Shown: positions 22,800 through 34,689, numbered from the stretch's first letter. The stretch: 64,000 bases of DNA from Ariolimax columbianus (GCA_036924085.1 JAVGWX010000012.1:8182668-8246667); one strand, 5' to 3'. The notes: generated by a model from the letters alone, not told the origin. Numbers and translations: made by a program.

Positions 22800-24485
22800 T
22801 GCTCATCGAATGTGAAGCGTTAGTGCCCAGATTAATACTAGCCATTTTCAAAACTGCCAAAGAAAGAGTAACGGCCAACATTATCCGACGATATGCTCCA
22901 ACAAATAGTAAAGACGAAGCAGAGAAGAGGGGATTTTACATAATGCCTTCAAGGAGGAAAGATAGCAGAAAAAAGAGGGACATACCGGTTTTAATGGGGG
23001 ACCTAAATGCAAAGGTTGGCAATGCTAACATCGGGTTTGAAAAGATCATGGGCAAATGAGGAATTGGATCTAAGAATGAGAACGGAGAATTACTGATGAA
23101 CGTATGGGCCTTAAATCAACTGCTGATTGGATGAAGTATGTCCTCTCATAAAATGATACACAAAGTGATGTGGATGGCACCAGGACAGGAAATCAGATTG
23201 ACCATGTGTGTATCAACAAAAAATTCAGATCATCATTACAAGACGTATTCGTATACAGAGGGGAAGACGTAACGTCAGATCATCATTTTCTGATAGCCAA
23301 AATAAAGATGAAACTTAAGAAGTACACAACAACATATCCCAACATAAAACAATTCAATGTGAGATTCCTCAAGAACAAAGACACACAAAATACATTTAAA
23401 GTCGCGATTACAAATATGTTTACTGTTCTACAAAAAATAGGAGATGTAGCGAGACGTGTGAGGAGGTTCTCGGGGGACGAGACGTGAGGAGGTTCTTGTG
23501 GAACGAGACGTGAGGAGGTTCTCTGGGGACGAGACTTGTGAGGAGGTTCTTTGGGAACCAGACGTGTGAGGATGTTCTTGGGGAACGAGACTTGTGAGGA
23601 GGTTCTCGGGGAAAGAGACGTTAGGAGGTTCCTGTGGGACGAGACGTGAGGAGGTTCTTGGGGGACGGGACGTGAGGAGGTTCTTGGAGGACGAGACGTG
23701 AGGAGGTTCTTGGGGGACGAGACTTGTGAGGAGGTTCTTGGGGGACGAGACTTGTAAGGAGGTTCTCGGGGAACGAGACGTTAGGAGGTTCCTGTGGGAC
23801 GAGACGTGAGGAGGTTCTCGGGGAACGGGACTTGTGAGGAGATTCTCGGGGAACGAGACGTTAGGAGGTTCCTGTGGGACGAGACGTGAGGAGGTTCTTG
23901 GGGGACGGGACGTGAGGAGGTTCTTGGGGGACGAGACGTGAGGAGCTTCTTGGGGGACGAGACTTGTGAGGAGGTTCTTGGGGGACGAGACTTGTGAGGA
24001 GGTTCTCGGGGAACGAGACGTTAGGAGGTTCCTGTGGGACGAGACGTGAGGAGGTTCGTGGGGGACGGGACGTGAGGAGGTTCTTCGGGGACGAGACGTG
24101 AGGAGGTTCTTGGGGGACGAGACGTGAGGAGGTACTTGGGGGACGAGACGTGAGGAGGTTCTTGGGGGACGGGACGTGTGAGGAGGTTCTAGGCGGACGA
24201 GACTTGTGAGGAGGTTCTGACGGAAAACAAGCCCCAACATTAAGCATGGATAATGACTGAAACTAACGTCGAGTTAAAAGAACGGAAAATGAAGAAGGCA
24301 TATGTATACGAACAAGGACTAGGAACCCAGAAGCCTTGACACGGGAAAATACGCTGAAGCCAACAAAGATGTAAAGAAAAGTATCAGAAGTGACAAGATA
24401 AAATATATTGATGAGTTGGCGCGAGAGGTAGAGGAAGCTGTTACAAAATGAAATATGAAACACCTGTGCAACAATACAAAGAAAC
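22800..24485 (+). mobile_element. RTE-like LINE endonuclease and pre-RT region, split by a minisatellite
   Basis: Left of the array, an apurinic-type endonuclease reads NIIRRYAPTNSKDEAEKRGF, IPVLMGDLNAKVGNAN (the catalytic GDLNAK-type motif), GIGSKNENGELLMN, GNQIDHVCINKKFRSSLQDV and DVTSDHHFLIAKIKMKLKKY (the SDHH motif). Stops occur after IMGK and around 23130. Right of the array, EEVLTENKPQH, MTETNVELKERKMKKA and, in another frame, RSDKIKYIDELAREVEEAV continue in the expected order of the linker before the RT. The RT is missing, so the copy is truncated at about 24485. The array lies exactly at the CEEVLG codons. Confidence 0.88.
23449..24219 (+). repeat. 26-28-bp minisatellite, about 28 units, seeded in the RTE-like ORF
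   Basis: The unit is gagacgtgaggaggttcttg ggggac, with a 2-bp longer variant gagacttgtgagg. In the LINE frame, tgtgaggaggttctcggggg reads CEEVLG(G), and the sequence after the last unit continues from EEVL into the LINE protein. Blocks of several units recur (for example cggggaacgagacgttagg near 23600, 23770, 23850 and 24005). Confidence 0.95.
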
Positions 24486-25860
24486 TATATACTTCTAAGC
24501 TACTACTTCTATTACAATTTACAATATATGCTAACATTTGTTAATCTTAAATATTAAGCTCAATGTAGAAAACATAATTTCCCAACCATGATTCGTTATG
24601 TACCTAGATAAGATGTGATTCCTTCATGTCACCGCATTTGTTATATACTAATTCACAATTTTTGTTTGTAAAATATTGGCTTTCTAAATATTGAATTTCA
24701 CATATCAGCGTGTTGTTTTTATTTCTACACTCAGGTCTTTATAGAGTCATGCTTTGAGGATGAACTTTCAACAGAACAGTTTTTAGACCCTGAAGTTCCA
24801 AAACGATGACATATGAATATACTAGCGAAGTAGAATGATCCTGTATTCGGCTATTTATTTCAGTAAATAAACAAAATTGACCACATCAAAACCATAAAAA
24901 GTGTTTCCGTTTTCTGTTTCTGAATGATTGAATGATGTATAGTCTTATGTTGTTATCTCTTGTCTATCTTAGAGGTCGTTGTCACCATTTCATTTTGTCA
25001 TAACATTAGTGAAACCATCGGCTCTGATCAAGAAATAGCTGGCAAATGACAACCCCAGACCATCAGCATTGATCCCTTCAGCGCTAGCCTGACTGCACGG
25101 GGGTGACTTCGCAGGATATGGACTTCCACATCGCCCGCTGGTGACTTTGTGACGAAATTAGACGGTTGGAATGTAACACTGGATGTGTACATATTCTGCA
25201 GTCTTCTGGGGCTGCTGTGGTCAAGAGTTCAGGAACTAGCATCCCAGACCGATGAACAGAAGCTGTGGACTATAGCACCCCACACGTTTTAACGTGACCC
25301 TTGGTCTCACAGGAGGTGGGACCAGAGTACCTGCATACTGAGTTGCCTCTAGTCGTCTTGACTAATTGTCTTGCCACTGGTTCAAGGTAGCTTGAGACCA
25401 GAGAGTGAGGTGCATGACACGAGTAGTCTTTATCACCCTAATCCAAATGCAGCGTAAATTGTGACATCAAAACAAAACTGTATTTTGATGTGGCCATCAT
25501 CGCTTGTAATGTGTAACTAATCAGATGTGATATTCAATGTTGTAATGCTATTTGGTATTGGGTCGACCACCTGAGCCTAAACAGAATATAAGCCACGCAA
25601 AACAGACATGACAGTTATTACACAATATGTTACACAAGGACTAACTAAATATTCTAAGTATATACATATAATGTTACATTAAATTGCTTCATTTTATGTT
25701 TTGTTATTAGCCTATGTTACGGTATGTAATATTACTATGTCATGTTACGTTATTCCAACGTATGGTACATTGTGTCTGACTGTGTCACCTTATTTTACGT
25801 TACGATATGTTACTTTTGTAGCATAACGTTACATTGTGGAACGTAATGTTAGTCTGCGTT
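24486..25860. other. No gene recognised; AT-rich with GTTAC-rich part
   Basis: 24486-25590 is unique-looking. 25610-25860 is rich in short gttac/gttat words spaced irregularly, like a worn-out short tandem repeat. No ORF of note. Confidence 0.4.
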
Positions 25861-26590
25861 AGTGTTGTTGTTTGTCCATCATTTTTTTGTCAATCATGGA
25901 GTGTGTTCGGAGGTGGCTGACAAAATCAATCAAAACCCTGAAACGTATGTCACACTGATGGCAGAGAAACACTGTCCGCCGTCAAACAGAGGCAACTCGT
26001 CTCTTGCCTCCCGTGTGGATCGTCTCTATACAGGTTTCTTGTTTTTGTGTCTGTTCTATATTCACTTTGACTGCAGAGATTTTACTATGCCAGACAGAGC
26101 GATCAGCAGCCATGTTCTCCTCATTCTCAATGTCAATGTCACGGTTCTTTATTGAGGCTTTCAGAGTGTCCTTGTAAATTTTATTTGACCTCCGCTAGTT
26201 CGATTGCCTGACTCAAGCTCGACATAAAATATTTTCTGTGGAAGCCGTTAATCCAACATGCATTTAATATGGCCAGTCAAATTAATCAGCGCTTTGCACA
26301 GAGTTGAAATGATGCTTATCATACCAGCCCGTCAAAGTACATTTACATCTCTGATCCTATCTTCATATTTTATGTCATCAGTTCCTTACGCAACCCAGAG
26401 GGAAGTTGTCAAGCTTTTTTCGCCTGTCGACTGTACACAGTCCAGGTTTCACAGACTTATAGTAGAGTTGTTAGAGCAACTATCGCAGAAACTTGGTTGT
26501 AATTTGAATTCCTCTTTGGTCCCAAACTGAGGACCTTAGTTTTTCAAATGCTACAGATGCTTTGGCAATTCTCGTGTTCACTTTATCGTC

Positions 26591-26762
26591 AATATGGACT
26601 GCTCAGGAGAGTGTGCTGTCCTCATGAATATGGACTGCTCAGGAGAGTGTGCTGTCCTCATGAATATGGACTGCTCAGGAGACTGTGCTGTCCTCATGAA
26701 TATGGACTGCTCAGGAGAGTGTACTGTCCTCATGAATATGGCCTGCTCAGGAGAGTGTGCTG
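26591..26762 (-). repeat. 36-bp minisatellite, nearly 5 units, inside the LINE
   Basis: The plus unit is aatatggactgctcaggaga gtgtgctgtcctcatg. In the LINE frame on minus it contains AVHI, and the unit next to the downstream LINE sequence leads directly into DDKVNTRIAK. The seed is therefore the LSRAVHIDD-type segment between the FADD half of the RT and the C-terminal domain. Confidence 0.93.
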
Positions 26763-28459
26763 CGAAGGTATACAAAGCGTTCCACCGACATGAAATTCTG
26801 GCCATTGCTAGTGATAGATGGCTCACTGTGCACAGTTCTTGGTACTGCTTGATGTAGCACTTCAGTCTTGCTGGTAGAAATGGTGAGACCAAAGTTATCG
26901 CAAGCCGCTGCAAACATGTGAACAGTGTATTGCATTTCAGCCTCTGAATGGGCATGGAGGGCGCAGTCATCAGCAAAGACAAGTTCACATATGATCTCGA
27001 TTTCTCCTTTTTGTCTTGCCTGCTGTCCCCTGAGATTCACGAACTCCCCATCTTGACGATAGCGGACTCCGGCATTACTACCCTTGAATGCATTCATCAA
27101 CATGCAGCAAAAATCATGCTGAACAGAGTTGGAGCTCTGATGCATCCTTGTTAACACGGGCTAAGAGTATTCCCCGTGATCTAGAACTCAAACCAACTTG
27201 CCACCACGGAACTGCTTGCCCATTATAATAAAGGCATTGGTACATCTACATTTGGCTATGATCTTTCATTTTTATAAATCTACAAATATGATGAAAAGGT
27301 GGTGATTTTTATTCTTGACATCTTTCTTGTATTTGCCTCGCTGCAAAGATCAGTGGTGCCTCGACCAATGCTAAATCCATTTTGACTCTCTGGAATTAGT
27401 CTGTGTTTCAGGTGATGCGAAAGTCTGTCTAGTAGGATTCTTGCAATTATCTTTCTTGCAACGAAAAGCAGACATATCCCCCTATAGTTGTCACAGACTT
27501 ATCGATTTGATTTTCTCTTATAAATATGAAGAATGAATCGAAATCTTGTGGGATGCGCTTCTGATTCCACATTTCCCAGACATATCAGGTGAGTGTCTCT
27601 GCCTGGGTCCCCCAGCTTTGTAGACCTGGAAAGGAATTGAGTCGATTTAAGGAACCTTTTCACTAGTGAGGATGTCGTTGACTTTCTGTGTTTCCTGGAC
27701 AATAGGAAAGCGGGCTAGGATCTGATTAGTTTCTATTTGTGGCAGACGCTGTATCGTCTCATTATTATTAAACGAGTGTCCGTAGAGAATGTTACTGAAG
27801 TATTCTACCAAAGGTTCCAGCATTTGGATCATTGGTAAGTGCTCGCTAGAGTTTATGCTTCTCCTATATCAGACGATGTATATCTTCGCCGTTTCCAGCA
27901 AACCAATTTTGATAATTGCGTAATGCCATGTCAAGTATATTAGCGGAGGTGGATTATAACATTTGCCTAAATCTAGCCCTCTCACCACTATATCAACTGT
28001 AGTGTCAAAATTGGTGGTGTCAAGTTGGCTGACTAGTTTATCTGCAAGGCGTTTTTGGTACTGTTGTAATCAAGCTCAGTGATGTTAAACTTGTGGGCGT
28101 GTTGGAACCTGGATCCTAATGTTAAGTTAAGAAATACGTAATATGTGATCTGTCCAGCAGTCTGCATCACACATATCTCTTTGGTGACACGAGCATCTTG
28201 TATGCTCTACTACGGACAATGACAACATCAATTAGCTGCTAGTGCTTTGCGCCGGGATGCATCCATGGTGTTCTATTACTCTTCGGCAGACCAAACAATG
28301 TGTTAGTAATCATATGGTCATTGGCGGTACATATCCTCAAAGGGAGGTCACCGTTTTTGTTTTAATTGCATATTCTATATTTCCATCTGATTCCTTCCCA
28401 TGAGGCAGGATCTGTTACAACTCTTGCATTCATTGAAATCGTCAAAGACAATGAGCTTG

Positions 28460-28774
28460 TTGGACTTCGGTACATCAGCAATTGCTGCCTCAAGCTGGAC
28501 TTCGGTACATCAGCAATTACTACCTCAAGCTGGACTCCGGTACATCAGCAATTACTGCCTCAAGTTGGACTCCGGTACATCAGCAATTACTGCCTCAAGT
28601 TGGACTCCGGTACATCAGCAATTACTGCCTCAAGTTGGACTCCGGTACATCAGCAATTACTGCCTCAAGTTGGACTCCGGTACATCAGCAATTACTGCCT
28701 CAAGTTGGACTCCGGTACATCAGCAATTACTGCCTCAAGTTGGACTCCCGTACATCAGCAATTACTGCCTCAAG
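28460..28774 (-). repeat. 35-bp minisatellite, 9 units, inside the LINE endonuclease
   Basis: The plus unit is ttggactccggtacatcagc aattactgcctcaag. On minus it reads LEAVIADVPESN in one frame. This is the endonuclease segment that in such LINEs directly precedes KLIV-GDFNA. Here the last unit (low-coordinate side) does run into KLIVF at about 28440-28458. 35 is not a multiple of 3, so the expansion destroyed the ORF. Confidence 0.94.
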
Positions 28775-29344
28775 GTCTTCATAAAGTATGTCCTTGGTAT
28801 TGTCATGGTAGGGGACACTGATAGTTGTTGCCATCTTCTTGCCACATAGTTTGAGTTTTAGTGTCATCATCTGGTCATTTATTCCTTTTGGTTAGCTTCT
28901 TCACCAGGTTAGAGTTTTTAGCTAGATCAACACCGGTTTCCAGGCGCTCGTCTGCTGTCCGACAGCTCCAGTAGATAGTGTATGCAGTACATCTTCATCA
29001 ATATGTTCATTACTAGAATTACGAATGTCTCTTAATGCAACATTGTCGATCTTGTACTGGCCCAGTTCTGTAGCAATCAAGGAACTTCTTATTTCAGGTC
29101 TGTTTGCATTGTCCAGGAGGGTGCGAATATTCTAAGCATCAATGGTGAGAGGAACCCGGCGAATATTTATATTATTATTATTCCGACCTCATGTATACGG
29201 ATTTTTGCCAACCGCAGTAGGCCGGCCAAGTTTGGTGAAGCAGGCATTCTTTAGGTAACGTTTTCTGATCATGAAGATAGAACTGCGAATCCTAAAGAGG
29301 GCTACTTAGTTGGCCAGGTGGCTGCCCAGATGCACTGCTGCTTC

Positions 29345-29476
29345 GGGTTCAGTGTAGGGCGACCATCTGAGCCGCCTACGTTCGTGTTCAGTGTAGGACG
29401 ACCATATGAGCCGCCTACGTGCGGGTTCAGTGTAGAACGACCATATAGCCTGAGCCGCCTATGTGTGGGTTCACAG
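29345..29476. repeat. 39-bp tandem repeat, about 3 units
   Basis: The unit is ggttcagtgtaggacgacca tatgagccgcctacgtgcg. The third copy has an insertion of tagcc. It lies 0.2 kb outside the readable 5' end of the minus-strand LINE and may fall in its leader. Confidence 0.85.
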
Positions 29477-30879
29477 TTACGTCTGCCAGTGATTCCAGAT
29501 CAGCCTCTATGGCCTATCGTCGCAGAACTTAAATAAATAATGGAATGAGATGAGATGACTATATGACTTGTTTGGGAATTGGATTTAAGTGAAGAAGGGT
29601 TAAATAACGCCAGTCTCACTATCTCGTCCTCGTTCCATTTGATCCAGTGAAAATATATGTCCAAGACGATTTGAGCAGTAATCCGTATGCAGTAGATGAC
29701 CACGTGTTGCTGATAGTCGCCTTGCTGCCCGTGACCAGACGGTGGTTCTTCCATACAGCCAGCCGAATTCTGTCTCTACATGCTTAGGTAGACAAGCCCT
29801 ATATCACCGTGGGCATATTAGACCCATCGGCTACCCTCAGTTGGTTTAGCGGGTCATGGAAGACCGTTGACGGGGGTGTGGCCGCTGCCGCATTCTGGCA
29901 TCTACGTGGAGCCACAAGTGAGAGTTAAGTGTCACAAGAGGACCAATAATGGAACAACAATCCAAGATAGGGCACGACTTGTCCTCCATTAGATATACTA
30001 CCCCTCCCCGACACCCCATACACTCATACATGATCGCTAGCTGGCAAATTACATGATTTGGCTTAGTCACATCCTATGACTTGACTTGCAGGTTACAGTG
30101 TACATATTCTATGCTTCTCTTTCAAGGTTCCACATACCGATTCAGTTTGAACAAACTTCATCACAATATAGACTGCTACAGCGATGTAAGTTCACCTTGG
30201 ATCTATACTTCCTGTTTTACCAGTTGGTTTTGTTGTTGTTGCCATGAGAGTATACAACTGTCCCATGTGGCATTTGTTATCAACCCATTGCATGTTTTCA
30301 GCTATTCTGCATGCTCACACATTACGTACATCTAATAAAAATCAGCTCTCACATTTGGCCATCTTCTTTATTATATTGTGTTACTACTTCATGTTTACCA
30401 CATCATGTGATTACACAAGTTATTGTTAGCGCTGTTGGTACCAAAACCCACATCTGCCGATATTTATTGATATCATTCATGGCAAACGCCCACCTGTGTA
30501 AAATATCCCAATTTTTTCATTAATATTGAGTAAACAAAATAACTACAGCTGTCATAGAAATGTTGATACGCATTACAGTGGTCGACATAGATCATTTACG
30601 GGCCTGAGAAATAGAGGCTTCTGTCGTAACACAATGTACAAGCTAGGTTCTTCATGTTACCGCTGGCAGATCAATGGTTAACAGGCCCTAAACTATGAAA
30701 ACAGTAACAGCCACCAATAATGTATAACTATCATCATGTGCACATGGGCTAATGAGCGACACAGATCTTTGGAGAGAAATGTGCACAATTATGCAAGGTG
30801 ACAATACCAAAACCACACAGACAGAGGTCAGAAAAGAGATCCAATAATCAATGAACACGACAATGACAGAAGAAGGTCT
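29477..30879. other. No recognised feature
   Basis: Unique-looking sequence with short ORFs only. 30607-30640 (cctgagaaatagaggcttct and on) faintly resembles 44772-44815 and 59065-59110 and may be a scrap of a dispersed repeat. Confidence 0.4.
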
Positions 30880-31975
30880 TCTGACATCCAACACACTCTC
30901 CGAAACTCTACAAGCCGTCTGACATCCAACACACTCTCCGAAACTCTACAAGCCGTGTGACATCTAACACACTCATGGATAGAAACTCTACAAGCCGTCT
31001 GACATCTAACAAACTCATGGGCCGAAATTCTACAAGCCGTCTAACATCCAAAACACTCTCCGAAACTCTACAAGCCGTCTGATATCTAACACACTCATGG
31101 ACATAAACTCTACAAGCTGTCTGACATCTAACACACTCATGGTTAGAAACTCTACAAGCCGTCTGACATCTAACAAACTCATGGGCCGAAATTCTACAAG
31201 CCGTCTGACATCCAACACACTCTCCGAAACTCCACAAGCCGTCTGATATCTAACACACTCCAAGGGCCGAAATTATACAAGCAGTCTGACATCCAACACA
31301 CTCATGGACAGAAACTCTACAAGCCGTCTGACATCTAACAAACTCATGGGCCGAAATTCTACAAGCCGTCTGACATCCAACACACTCTCCGAAACTCTAC
31401 AAGCCGTCTGACATCCAACACACTCTTCGAAACTCTACAAGCCGTCTGACATCCAACACACTCTTCGAAACTCTGCAAGCCGTCTGACATCTAACACACT
31501 CCAAGGGCCGAAAGTCTACACGCAGTCTGACATCCAACACACTCATGGGCTGAAACTCTACAAGCCGTCTGACATTCAACAGACTCATGGGCAGAAACTG
31601 TACAAGTCGTCTGACATCCAACACACTCATGGGCTGAAACTTTACAAGCCGTCTGACATCCAACACACTCCAAGGGCCGAAACTCTACAAGTCGTCTGAC
31701 ATCCAACACACTCATGGGCTGAAACTCTACAAGCCGTCTGACATCCAACAAACTCATGGGCAGAAACTTTACAAGTCGTCTGACATTCAACACACTCATG
31801 GACCGAAACTCTACAAGCCGTCTGGCATCTAACACACTCCAAGGGCCGAAACTCTACAAGCCGTCTGACATCCAACACACACCAAGGGCCGAAACTCTAC
31901 AAGCCGTCTGACATCTAACACACTCCAAGGGCCGAAACTCTACAAGCCGTCTGACATCCAACACACTCCAAGGTT
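30880..31975. repeat. Complex minisatellite with 38-, 42- and 43-bp unit types, about 26 units
   Basis: All units share gaaactctacaagccgtctg acatcyaacacac. They differ in the joining piece: tctc gives 38 bp, tcatgggc or tcatggac gives 42 bp, and tccaagggc gives 43 bp. The types are interspersed in recurring orders (38-42-42 blocks at about 30940-31080 and 31060-31260), so multi-unit segments were duplicated. The right end is a homogeneous run of the 43-bp type. No coding match was found. Confidence 0.95.
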
Positions 31976-32229
31976 ACATGGAGATACTCTCCCGATTATT
32001 ATAGGCACATTTCTTAACTTTACAAGGCCAAGTCAGTAAACAGGTCACACATGGCTCTTAAACCCACTAAATGATACAAGAAACAATTTATTATTGCACT
32101 TATGATTCGACAAAAAACGTATAGGTACTGGGTTAGTAACTGACATTGCCCGGTGCTTGAAGAAACATGTCCTCGTGCCTCTCACTATAAAACTAACTGT
32201 ACTCGTAAAACGGAAGAGTCCCTCAGACT

Positions 32230-34672
32230 TGACCTGTGCATAAAGATGACAGTACATAACACTGACAATGTTCGTCCCCGCCACCTAAGATACTATACTG
32301 TCTCTTACTCTGAGGCTCGCGATATTCTCATCCATCTTAAAGGTTACGATATTAGTTTCAAGCCTTCTGATGAAAAGGAGTAGAGGTAGTGGAATCTAGC
32401 CTGCTGACAAAGGGAGGAGCGGTAGTGGAATCTAGCCTGCTGACAAAGGGAGGAGCGGTAGTGGAATCTAGCCTGCTGACAAAGGGAGGAGCGGTAGTGG
32501 AATCTAGCCTGCTGACAAAGGGAGGAGCGGTAGTGGAATCTAGCCTGCTGACAAAGGGAGGAGCGGTAGTGGAATCTAGCCTGCTGACAAAGGGAGGAGC
32601 GGTAGTGGAATCTAGCCTGCTGACAAAGGGAGGAGCGGTAGTGGAATCTAGCCTGCTGACAAAGAGAGGAGCGGTAGTGGAATCTAGCCTGCTGACAAAG
32701 GGAGGAGCGGTAGTGAAATATAGCCTGCTGACAAAGGGAGGAGCGGTAGTGGAATCTAGCCTGCTGACAAAGGAAGGAGCGGTAGTGGAATCTAGCCTGC
32801 TGACAATGGGAGGAGCGGTAGTGGAATCTAGCCTGCTGACAAAGGGAGGAGCGGTAGTGGAATCTAGCCTGCTGACAATGGGAGGAGCGGTAGTGGAATC
32901 TAGCCTGCTGACAAAGGGAGGAGCGGTAGTGGAATCTAGCCTGCTGACAAAGGGAGGAGCGGTAGTGAAATATAGCCTGCTGACAAAGGGAGGAGCGGTA
33001 GTGGAATCTAGCCTGCTGACAAAGGGAGGAGCGGTAGTGGAATATAGCCTGCTGACAAAGGGAGGAGTGGTAGTGGAATCTAGCCTGCTGACAAAGGAGG
33101 AGCGGTAGTGGAACCTAGCCTGCTGCTGACAAAGGGACGAGCTGTAGTGGAACCTAGCCTGCTGCTGACAAAGGGAGGAGCGGTAGTGGAATCTAGCCTG
33201 CTGACAAAGGGAGGAGCGGTAGTGGAATGTAGCCTGCTGCTGACAAGGGGAGGAGCGTTAGTGGAATCTAGCCTGCTGACAAAGGGAGGAGCGGTAATGG
33301 AATCTAGCCTGCTGACAAAGGGAGGAGCGGTAGTGGAATCTAGCCTGCTGACAAAGGGAGGAGCGGTAGTGGAATCTAGCCTGCAGCTGACAAAGGGAGG
33401 AGCGGTAGTGGAATCAAGCCTGCTGCTAACAAGGGGAGGAGCGGTAGTGGAATCTAGCCTGCTGACAAAGGGAGGAGCGGTAGTGGAATGTAGCCTGCTG
33501 ACAAAGGGAGGAGCGGTAGTGGAATCAAGCCTGCTGCTGACAAGGGGAAGAGCGGTAGTGGAATCTAGCCTGCTGACAAAGGGAGGAGCGGTAGTGGAAT
33601 CTAGCCTGCTGACAAAGGGAGGAGCGGTAGTGGAATGTAGCCTGCTGAGAAAGGGAGGAGCGGTAGTGGAATCTAGCCTGCTGATGAAAGGAGTAGAGGT
33701 AGTGGAATCAAGCCTGCTGACAAAGGGACGAGCTGTAGTGGAACCTAGCCTGCTGCTGACAAGGGGAGGAGCGGTAGTGGAATCTAGCCTGCTGACAGAG
33801 GGAGGAGCGGTAGTGGAATATAGCCTGCTGACAGAGGGAGGAGCATGAGTGGTATCCAGTCTGCTGACAAAAGGAGGAGCGGGAGTGGTATCCAGTCTGC
33901 TGACAAAGGGAGGGGCGCGAGTGGTATCCAGTCTGCTGACAAAGGGAGGAGCGACAGTGGTATCCAGTCTGCTGACAAAGGGAGGAGCGAGAGTTATATC
34001 CAGTTTGCTGACCATGGGAGGAGCGGTAGTGGTATGACGATTGGACATATACGCTGATGAGTTTCACCAACAAATATCCAAGCCTTCATTCTAGTCATCA
34101 CTGGATAATGATTTTCCTGTGGTTAATAATGACATCATCATCCTTGATTTGTTTCAGTGCCAGCTCCTTCCTCCCAATGCTTCTATACTCCGTATCGTTG
34201 ACAGTCATCTGGGTAAACCCTATTTTAAATGGCACACCCCCAAAGTCCTCAAACCTAATAATCCTAATAAAGTGTTTGCCTTACTTGACTTCCTTGACAG
34301 CGTCTACCAGCCTATAGACGAGGATTTGCCCTCATTAGATCGCGCCAGCAACCACATTACCTTTCATTTGTTCTGGTCGAACGTGCCGCCTTTTCTTGTT
34401 CAATGTTTACCCCTTTTATGCCTCTATTCCAAACCCCGATGGTATCGATGGACTTCAGTTCCTCTTTGCAATGAGTATCAACCCCTCCATTGTCATGTCC
34501 TCTCTCACGTGTTATCTTGTTCGTACCCTCAGTAACTTTAAATTTGACGATCATTTCTTTGAGAAGATCGGTATAGCAGTTATGGGCACTAACATTCGTC
34601 CCACTTACGCATGTCTCCTCATGAGCCATTTGGATTATCACATTTGGTCTTGTGGTCAGGCTTCAGCGTAGA
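32230..34672 (+). mobile_element. Penelope-like element reverse transcriptase, split by a 36-bp array
   Basis: Left of the array: NVRPRHLRYYTVSYSEARDI, LIHLKGYDISFKPSD, matching the Penelope RT start where the chain reaches (F/I)KPADKG. Right of the array: AVVV, then RLDIYADEFHQQISK, SLDNDFPVVNNDIIILDLFQ, LLPPNASIL, HLGKPYFKWHTPKVLKPNNP (the LPKIHKP-type block), FLDSVYQPI, and in the +1 frame FYASIPNPDGIDGLQFLF (the LYTNIP-HxEGI motif with changed residues), NFKFDDHFFEKIGIAVMGT and RPTYACLLMSHLDY (the G-AMGT--APSYANIFM motif). The C-terminal YADD part and any GIY-YIG endonuclease are not seen; a mariner follows at 34690. Frameshifts mark it as dead. Confidence 0.85.
32360..34034 (+). repeat. 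36-bp minisatellite, about 46 units, seeded in KPADKGGAVV of the Penelope RT
   Basis: The unit is agcctgctgacaaagggagg agcggtagtggaatct. CCT GCT GAC AAA GGG reads PADKG, and GGA GCG GTA GTG in the next frame reads GAVV, so one unit carries the whole motif with a 1-bp shift. The outermost partial units join the flanking Penelope codons on both sides. Subtypes: a plain run to about 33100, then 39-bp variants with an extra ctg, then a ggtatccagtctg subtype from 33848. The open 239-246-codon plus frames and a 322-codon minus frame are by-products. Confidence 0.97.
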
Positions 34673-34689
34673 AAAGTAGAAAAGTTTGT

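Larger units (their letters stand above)
25875..29150 (-). mobile_element. Degenerate LINE, endonuclease to C-terminal zinc finger, reverse strand
   Basis: Read on minus from 29150 down. Endonuclease: TLLDNANRPEIRSSLIATEL (in pieces), then KLIVF-DFN near 28450, NENGDLPLR, MHPGAKHWQLIDVVIVRSRA near 28250, and a CRLLDRSH relic of the DHR motif. RT: ILARFPIVQE, YRGICLL, ESQNGFSIGRGTTDL near 27370, KGSNAGVRYRQDGEFVNL, LVFADDCALHAHSEAEM (FADD codons 26966-26977), CDNFGLTISTSKTEV. C-terminus: VNTRIAKASVAFEKLRSSVW near 26550, RYKDTLKASI, and a C2H2 finger (FLCHQCDIRFRVLIDF, VSHLRTH) near 25890-25960. Stops and frameshifts are everywhere. Two minisatellites interrupt it. The clade is not assigned; it is a RTE/CR1-like LINE of the type with a terminal C2H2 finger. 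Confidence 0.85.

Noticed and set aside
30880..31975. CRISPR-like array of about 38-bp direct repeats
   Set aside because: Units are contiguous with no unique spacers, there are no cas genes, and all context is eukaryotic. The same applies to the other arrays.
32389..34048. Plus ORFs of 239 and 246 codons and a 322-codon minus ORF of 12-residue repeats
   Set aside because: By-products of the 36-bp unit. The array is explained as an expansion of a Penelope RT motif.
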